A stretch of 64,000 nt of DNA. Origin: Salvia splendens. Its lineage: Eukaryota; Streptophyta; Magnoliopsida; Lamiales; Lamiaceae. The stretch spans positions 1,054,001 to 1,118,000 of the forward strand of contig NC_056048.1 of the NCBI RefSeq assembly GCF_004379255.2, read 5' to 3'. Of the stretch, positions 57,123 to 64,000 are shown piece after piece. The notes under the pieces are model-generated. The model saw only the letters and a program-made list of their open reading frames with translations. It was not told where the DNA came from and did no database searches. Made by a program: the position numbers and the translations under genes. How positions within the stretch are numbered: position 1 is the first letter of the stretch; every line of letters starts with the position of its first letter.

Positions 57123-59373
57123 TCAAAATCCAATAAGCCCTTTCTTCACACGAAAGTTCTTCCTCGAAGAATATGGCCACAATCGATCTTTTATACAAGC
57201 ATGGCTGACTTCATCATGAAGAATAGTGTAGTTGAAGCTGCTCACATTCCTAAAATAGCACCATTTATCATCACTAGAGTAGCCATATTCTTGCTGATTT
57301 CTCCCAACTCCACTCACCACCAAGTTCCCCCTCACCACCGTCGACCCCTCCGCCCTCTGCACGTTCCTCACCCTGCTCGTCCCTGCCCCGCTCCTCCTCA
57401 CCCCCTCCTCGAACCCCAGAGTGACGTTCGCTACAGAGGCGTGGCTTCCATCGTCGTTGTCCACATAGTCTGTGGCGTACCTGAAATATTTTGGATCGAA
57501 TTAGGTTACTGAGCTTTGATTAATTAAGATTGAACTTTATTTAATTAAATAAATGTATTGTAGGACATAATCATGAATTTTGATTAAATTTTAGTATGTC
57601 ACACAACTTTCAAAACCAGTCGTAATAATTATGAATTCTAACATTCTTCTCAATTTTCCCAGAGTCATAACATTAAAACTTAGCCACGTTATCAATTTGA
57701 AAAATGCGAGTCACATTAACAACATTTATAAATAGGCAACCATAATATTTTTCAAAAAATTTTGAAAAAATGTTAAAATTGAAAGTTGTCAGCTCCAGCA
57801 ATTTATTGACTTCAATTATTAAACATGCAATATTAATTATGAATGTAGATATGTATCCGTGTCTATAATTTCAGCCAAATATAATTAGACAATAACTAGA
57901 ATTATCAACATACCAAATGCTAAACCTCCTCTCCGCGTTTGCAGAAGACGACGGAGACGAGGCGAGGCGGTGATCACTATTAACGCGATCACTATTAACG
58001 CTCGTGTTGAATGTGATCACCTGCTCAACAACTTGCTTGTTCCCATCATTCCCCATCGTCATCCAGCTAGTGTACCCCAGCTCTCGGAGCGAGGTCGTGA
58101 CGACCTCGCCTCGGGATGAGCTCACCACCCCACTCGAGATGATCGAGCGGCTGGCATTGGTGACAAACACGCCGTCCAAGCCCGTGAAGTTGGAGAAAAC
58201 GGAGAGAGAGAGTTCCGAAGCTCTGTGCTCTAGAAGCTTCCCCTGTGTTTTCACACTTTTCTCGTCTATCCACAGATGCAAATTCGCATCGATGTACCAA
58301 ACATTCAACGCATTCGTCACGCTGAATTCGAGATCGTGAGGTTTGTTATCTAGCAATTCGCCTAAGAAAGGTGTGAGGTCGAGGTCGTAGGTGGGGAGAT
58401 CGAAGGAGCCGATGGCGGAGATCGGCCGCCAGAGGAGGGGATTCACTCCGCCGGTGTAGATCACGGTGAACGGGAAGACGGCGCCGACGATTTCGCCGTC
58501 CAATTTCACGACGATTTCTCGGAAAGGACCGTTTCCGGCCAGATCGGTGAGGTTATTGGCTGATAAGTACTCATTTGGGGGATTTCCGTACCAGAATTCA
58601 TCGTTTTCGTGAAACGAGGCGTAAATCTCCAACACAGCTCTGTATGTGTTCAACGGAATTCTGAATGGCTTCGATTCTGCTTGTTTCGAATTCTCGATTT
58701 CGAACCACAATCCATCGTTTAATTGCGGATTTTTCGAGATCGGAAGGATTAGATCTGCGGCGGTGGAGGCGGTTTTTTCCTCAGTGGCGTAGAAATGGAG
58801 GGAGATGTTGACGTGGTAGACGCCGGTGTAGGTGGAATCGACGAGATTCCCCAAATAAACAGCTAGGGTTTGGTTTGTGGAGAGCAGAGAGGAGTACCTC
58901 GTGACGTCCTTCTTCACCGTCCAGACAATGCCGGCGGCGGACGGCTCGGCGGTGCAGCTGCGGAGGATTTCGGCGCCGCCAATCCAGACGCCGAAGATGC
59001 GGTCGAATTGCCTGCCCTTGCACGTCGCCGTCCACTCGAGGACGATTTTGGCTGAGTTAGGGGAGGGGCAGTGCGGCGGCGGCGTGTAGGCGGCGAGGAC
59101 CGGCGGCTGGCCGTAGGTGAAGGCGAAATCGTGCTGGAGGAGGAGGTAGGAGCATGGCGCGGTGGCGGGGAGCTGGATTGGTTTGGTGACTTCGAAGTAG
59201 GTGGTTGGAGTAGCTTCGGCGGCGGCGGCGGATGATAATGTGGTGTTGAAATTGAGGTGTGGTGTGAATAGAGTTGTTGTGCGGCGGAGGTTGTTGGAGG
59301 CGGCGGAGAGCGGCGGTGGGTGGAGATGGAGGAGTGTTAGTGTGAGGAGGAGAGAGAGGATTGTTGCCGCCAT
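57123..59373 (-). CDS. peptide-N4-(N-acetyl-beta-glucosaminyl)asparagine amidase A-like protein
   Basis: PNGase A-type enzymes remove N-glycans from glycopeptides and act in the secretory or extracellular space. Two exons join in phase across a GT-AG intron (57481-57913): 57914-59373 and 57123-57480, giving 605 residues, close to known plant PNGase A. Residues 1-24 (ILSLLLTLTLLHLHPPPLSA after the start) form a signal peptide. Family features are TYFEVTKPIQLPATAPCSYL, the C-containing LEWTATCKGRQFDRIFGVW, GVYHVNISLHFY, FPFTVIYTGGVNPLLWRPI and SFDLPTYDLDLTPF. Many NxS/T sites are present, as expected for a secreted glycoprotein. The first exon is GC-rich. No lesion was seen. Confidence 0.92.
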
Positions 59374-59630
59374 TGATGAATTGATGAACTGGTGGTGGTT
59401 TGTTTTTATAAAGCTTGTTTTGTTGAAGAAGAAACAAATTTTTGCAGTTATTTAATGATTCTATTTATCTTGAATAGTATTTTATTTTTTAGGAGTATTT
59501 TTATTTTCCATTGTGTTTGGCGTGTATTACTCTTTCACATATTTTTTTTTATTTTTCATGATATTATTTTATTGTGTTTGGCGCTCAATATTCTCAAGTT
59601 GGTTGTCCTATCAAATTCTTGTGTGACTTA
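59374..59630. promoter_or_regulatory. PNGase A-like gene upstream region
   Basis: Short interval between the start codon and the first MITE of a chain. On the minus strand, TTTATAAAAACAAACC at about 59398-59413 is a plausible TATA box about 30 bases before the start region. Confidence 0.4.
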
Positions 59631-60334
59631 GAGCATCCACAACCGTGCTCTTGCCAGCGGCACGGTTGTGGGCCCGGGCGGTACTATTCATGCCTGCTCT
59701 CTGGCAAGAGCACAATACCCACAACTGTGCTCTTCCGCAAGGACGAGCACAATTAATATAAAATTCAATTAAACAAAAACATTTCCATAATATTAAAATT
59801 CATTTAAAAACCACAATAAATATTATAAATTACAAATAAAATTAAAAATTACATAATTAAAATCCTAAAAATTAAAAATTACATAATTAAACTCCTAAAA
59901 ATTAAAAATTACATAATTAAACTCATAAAATTGAGATTTAGAGAGTTGTTTAGTATAGTGTCATTTTTTGTGTTTGAAATGAGAGTATTTATAGATGAAA
60001 GTATGAATTTTGGGGTAAAAATAATGAAAAATAAATAAATTAAAAGTGTGGAAAAAATGGATATATTTTATTAGGAAGTGAGAAAATATTTTTTTTATTA
60101 ATTTTGAATTTTTCAGATTTTTTCGATTTTATTAAAAAAATAATAATAAAAAATGATAAATCAACGGGCCAATCAGAAGCTGCCACGTCGCCACCTCGTG
60201 CTCTTGCCGCTGGCACGGACGTGCTCTTAGCTAAGAGCACCACCCTGCCAGCGGCAGGGCGCATCAACGGACGAGCTCCATCCTTGCCAGCGGCAAGGAC
60301 GGCGGTGAGCATGCTGCTCACCGCTGCGGATGGT
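59631..60334. mobile_element. PIF/Harbinger-type element 1 of a chain of three, 704 bp
   Basis: The left end GAGCATCCACAACCGTG and right end GACCATCCGCAGCGGTG (reverse strand) are inverted with few mismatches. TTA flanks it at 59628-59630 and 60335-60337. The interior holds repeated GTGCTCTTGCCAGCGGCA and a fourfold AAATTACATAATTAAA repeat (59840-59925). No transposase. Confidence 0.85.
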
Positions 60335-60337
60335 CTT

Positions 60338-61037
60338 AGGGCATCAATAACCCCGTCCCCATTTCCGGCCCCAAGTCCCCTCCAAGTCATCATTCCTCTA
60401 CAGTTGCGGCCCAGACCCCAACTGCTGTAACCCTGGAGGTTGCGGCCCGGGCCGCAACTAATAAATGACACTATTCACAACTCCAACATATTTTGAACGT
60501 AAAATAAAATACGTTGAGCAATTATAACACGAGCAATTCATTTTTAATACAAAAATAATAAATTATAAACTAAAAAATATAAAAAAAATTAGAGTAATAA
60601 AAAAATGCAAAAAAAATAAAAAAATTAAAATTCTGCAATACACGTTGCCCTTCTCCATCTCCTTCTTCCTCTTCCTTCTTCTTCCCCCTCTCCCCCTTCT
60701 TCTTCTTCTTAAAAATGCAAAAAATAAAAAAAAATTAAAATTGATGAAAAAAACGTCGCCCCTCTCCATCTCCTTCTTCTTCCTCTTACTCCTTCTTCCC
60801 CCTCTCCCCCTTCTTCTTCTTCTTCTTCTTAAAAATGCAAAAAAAAAAAAAATTTAAAATCGATGAACAGTAGCGGCCCGTCACCGTGCAACCCCGTCCC
60901 GGGCCGGGACGCGGGACGCTCCCCAGGCCGGTCACGCGTCACCGGGACGGGCCTGAGCCGTGCCGCCCTTCCGTGTAATGCATGGGACGGGCCGGGACTC
61001 GCGAGATGCGGCCCGGCCCCTTGCGTTACGCATGCCC
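60338..61037. mobile_element. PIF/Harbinger-type element 2 of the chain, 700 bp
   Basis: The left end GGGCATCAATAACCCCGTCC and right end GGGCATGCGTAACGCAAGG (reverse strand) are imperfectly inverted. TTA lies on both sides (60335-60337, shared with element 1, and 61038-61040). The interior has a duplicated pyrimidine block CCTTCTTCCTC near 60655-60710 and 60765-60830. No transposase. Confidence 0.75.
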
Positions 61038-61040
61038 TTA

Positions 61041-61554
61041 TGGCATCAGCAAGGTGTCCTAAAGCCACCATATGCACCGGCACATCAGTATTTTATCCTC
61101 CTACACTTTTACCTGCAGTGGAGCGCCCTATAGATTTTGCTATTGTTTTGTTAATTAGTTTAAATGTTTTCAAATATATAATGCAAACTAATTAAAAAAC
61201 ACAACGATTAACTAAAAAACGGCAAATACTACATTGATTAAAAAAATTACACGAGTTAAAAATAAAAAAAAGTTGACTACTCTATAAAAGCCCCAACTTT
61301 CGGCGCAACTCATCAATCAACCCCTGATCCCAAGAGCTGCTTCCTATGACGCTTGTACGCGCTTGGCGGCTTCGCCTCATTGTAGCACAGTGGGCAGACG
61401 ATGGCGCGGACGATGCCCTATCGTCCGCACTTCCTCCGCGGACTATCTGTCGGGCGAGGATGACGCATCGTCCATCGTCCGCGCATCCACAGTGGCGGAC
61501 GATGGCGCGCTCGAGGCATCGGGCGGCCTATCGTCCGCCCCACTGTGAGTGCCC
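61041..61554. mobile_element. PIF/Harbinger-like element 3 of the chain, ~514 bp
   Basis: The left end TGGCATCAGCAAGGTGTCC and right end GGGCACTCACAGTGGGGCG (reverse strand) share only part of their bases. TTA precedes the left end and TTG follows the right end, so boundaries are less certain. The interior repeats CGGACGATGG and TATCGTCCGC several times. No transposase. Confidence 0.55.
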
Positions 61555-62654
61555 TTGCAATTATTTATATGGATTTACTATTATTAGTATTATTTTTTAG
61601 AGGTAGATTGTGCAACAGTATGAATAAATTGATAATAATGATCCATGATTGTACAATACTTATAAAGTGAGATCTAATTCATTTATAATAAGGTCGCCAT
61701 AAATCACATCCCCCCTCCCCCTATAATAACCGAGTCATGCAATAATTGCAATAATTCATAGCCCAAAATCAAACACCAAATTATACTCCTCCAACTTAAT
61801 TTTATTTTCTCTAATATTTTTTAATTATAATCCAATTTAAATATTCATTTTATTTTCTGTATTCTTGAAACTAGATAAAATATCTAACTCAAATAATAAT
61901 AAAATTATTTAATTAAAAACCTAAAATTATGTTAAATAATTTTTTTTATAAATTGTTTATCAGTCTCGCCATATTCCAACCACATGGTAGAACAAGAGTG
62001 CCAACCTTTCGATGCGTATTCAGATTGAGATTTGGAATAAAATAAGAATATGAAATGAAATGAAATGAAAATAAAATAAGATGGTATTAGTAGTTTATAT
62101 AGGATAGTGATATGTAAATAACTAAATTCTACTACCTTGCTACATACTTCTATTAAAATTCACATCTTCACAATTTTGTAAGCCTATTTTTTAAATGAAA
62201 TAGAGTAAATTTATTAAAATAGTTTTCTTCCACGTCAACACTCATTTTATATGCCACAATTGGAATTTGAAACTCATGAGTATAAAATTCAAATTTCTAT
62301 TTTGAATTCGATCTTATCAAACCAAAAAATTTCAGCGGAATATTGAAGTATAATTATAAAAAGTTTTTTCTTTTCAAATAATGTTATGTAGATTTTTATT
62401 CCCCTCTCACAGAAAATCGAAAATGATATTTTTATTCTCCAGAAAAAGTAGATAATAAACAAAAAGATTTCTCCTATCCACTGTTTGGAAAAACACGAAA
62501 TGCCGCACGCATGCGGGCTCACCAAAACACCGTTTCCAAACAGATACTTGCGAAGCATTTCTCCTATATATATAAACCCTTTATAGAGCTTAAAGATCCC
62601 AAAAATTCTCCTTTATCTTCTTCATCGATTAACAGAGCTTCCGAATTGAAAAAA
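61555..62654. other. intergenic DNA and MBF1 upstream region
   Basis: AT-rich, no gene recognised. The last 100 bp carry the MBF1 core promoter listed next. A short ATGAAATGAA repeat is at 62052-62070. Confidence 0.5.
62565..62575 (+). promoter_or_regulatory. TATA box of the MBF1 gene
   Basis: The sequence CTATATATATAAACC is a strong TATA element about 85 bases before the MBF1 ATG. This leaves room for a short 5' UTR containing CTCCTTTATCTTCTTC. Confidence 0.7.
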
Positions 62655-64000
62655 ATGTCAGGATTCACACAGGATTGGGAGCCGGTAGTCATCCGCAAGA
62701 AGGCGCCGACCTCCGCTGCTCGCAAGGACGAGAAAGCCGTCAACGCCGCCCGCCGCGCCGGAGCTGAGATCGAAACCGTCAGAAAGGGTGAGTGTTGTGT
62801 GCGTAGCTCTTTTGTTTTTCTGTGAACGTGAATCAGTGTTTTGAATTTGTATGATATGCGTTGGAGGTTTTATTCGGTAGAGATTTTAATTTAGGGTTAT
62901 AACTTCGAAGATTGAGAATAGTGACCGATTTCATCTGCTTTTGTTGGTTTGATTGTTCATCGTTTGGTGTCGAATTCATCATTTCCAGCTGTATTATGAT
63001 TTATGCGGTTTGATTGTTCATTGTATCTCTCTCATGTTTATGAGACTGATGATGCTTTGTTGCTGTTTTTTTCTGGATGATTATTTATCGTTATGGATTA
63101 GTGGTGAAATCTGGTGATTTGATCAGTGTTTTGAATTTGTATTGTATGCGCCTGTGTTGGATGTTTTATTCGGTAGAGATTTTTATTTAGAGTTATAATT
63201 TCGAATATTGAGAATATTCACCAATTTCATCTACTTTTGTGGTTTGATTGTTCATCGTTAATTGTCAAATTCATCATTTTGCAGCTGTATTATGATTTAT
63301 GTGTTTTGTTATTGCCTAAAATTGTTGTATCTCTCACATGTTTGTGAGACTGATGGCACTTTGTTGCGTTATTTTTGGGATGATAATTCATCTTTATGGA
63401 TTATTGGTGAAATCTCGTGATACGTCTATGCTTTTGTTTCATTTCTGGTGCCATGGAATTAAGTTTTATTTGACATTTTTGGTTTTGCTAACAATATACA
63501 TAGCCTAGCCATTGAAATGCTGATGCTTGATTGTTGTAAATGTAATTGTATTATGCTGCAGCAACTGCTGGGTCGAACAGATCTGCTTCCAGTAGTACCT
63601 CATTGAATACCAGGAAGCTTGATGAAGATACAGAAAATCTTACTCGTGAGTTGAATTTTGTTTTAATTTGTTTTTCTCTGGTTTCGAAGTACTATATTGA
63701 TAAGTTCTGCATTCAAATTTGAGATAAGATTTTTATTTTTATATTAGTAGTTGAAAACAATCTGTTCTTATTGTCATGTTTTCTGTCTTACTTTAGTTGT
63801 AATTATTGAGATCAAAGCATCATGCACTAATAGATTCATCTTAGATACGGACTCTTCTTATGTTACTACTGATCGAATGAAGCCAGAATGTTTATAACTA
63901 TCTCTCAACAACTGAACTATTCTGATTATCATATCGATCATGTTTAACCCGCCCAGCCCCCCAGCTGAAGATGTGAACTGAAAGATGCTTGATTGTGTAG
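62655..64000 (+). CDS. MBF1: multiprotein bridging factor 1 (MBF1a/b type), partial, runs off the window
   Basis: MBF1 is a transcriptional coactivator linking TBP with bZIP-type activators. Exon 1 (62655-62787) encodes MSGFTQDWEPVVIRKKAPTS and KAVNAARRAGAEIETVRK. Exon 2 (63562-63645) adds TAGSNRSASSSTSLNTRK and LDEDTENLT. The exons join in phase with GT-AG borders, and exon 2 ends with the first base of a His codon, as expected. The helix-turn-helix region should follow in exons beyond 64000; the window ends at a possible acceptor (GTGTAG). QDWEPVVIRKKAP fits MBF1a/b rather than the heat-induced MBF1c. The first intron contains a 290-bp tandem duplication. Confidence 0.93.
62831..63420. repeat. 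290-bp tandem duplication in MBF1 intron 1
   Basis: The block starting ATCAGTGTTTTGAATTTGTA at about 62832 is repeated from 63122 with a 290-bp period. It includes TTTTATTCGGTAGAGATTTT, GGTTTGATTGTTCATCGTT, AGCTGTATTATGATTTATG and a TGAGACTGATG block. Copies differ by scattered substitutions and small indels, so it is not recent. Confidence 0.88.

Overview
This is a nuclear DNA window from a flowering plant, almost certainly a eudicot. The evidence is spliced GT-AG genes with plant-specific families (ALOG/LSH, plant-type PEP carboxylase, PNGase A-like, DUF313-type B3), a small plastid 23S rRNA fragment, AT-rich intergenic DNA, and a dense, nested load of plant transposons. An asterid such as a Lamiales species is possible, but that is a guess.

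Layout. 0.97-3.4 kb: an eight-exon UBC13-type ubiquitin-conjugating enzyme (minus). 3.8-15.5 kb: three PIF/Harbinger elements in a row. They are a 0.7 kb MITE, a 7.1 kb near-autonomous element (intact DDE transposase, Myb/SANT partner, higher-order minisatellite, perfect 219-bp palindrome), and a decayed 3.5 kb copy split by a nested solo LTR. 15.9-18.6 kb: a six-exon plant MurA (UDP-GlcNAc enolpyruvyl transferase), the first committed enzyme of peptidoglycan synthesis. 19.6-29.2 kb: a ten-exon plant-type PEP carboxylase (minus) whose ninth coding exon is split by a 5.35 kb Ty3/gypsy chromovirus with one uninterrupted gag-pol frame and a 5-bp target duplication. 29.6-44.8 kb: gene-poor AT-rich DNA with a 2.4 kb TACATT-rich tract, a 165-bp tandem repeat, a perfect 603-bp direct duplication next to a Helitron 3' end, Stowaway MITEs and a tRNA-derived SINE. 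44.8-45.6 kb: a B3-domain gene broken by one frameshift. 49.9-51.6 kb: a solo LTR containing a hAT element and abutting a MITE. 53.2 kb: an ALOG/LSH gene. 56.6 kb: the plastid rRNA fragment. 57.1-59.4 kb: a two-exon PNGase A-like secreted protein (minus). 59.6-61.6 kb: three PIF-like elements end to end. 62.6 kb to the end: the first two exons of an MBF1 coactivator gene.

The host genes are unrelated housekeeping and developmental genes with no sign of a shared pathway. The main events are transposon-made: a recent insertion truncating PEP carboxylase, layered insertions that can be ordered in time, and LTRs whose differences all lie in the part of U3 that is also gag-pol coding sequence. No tRNA gene, CRISPR or operon-like structure was seen. 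Exon coordinates were derived by hand from splice signals, reading phase and family resemblance; no alignment was run.
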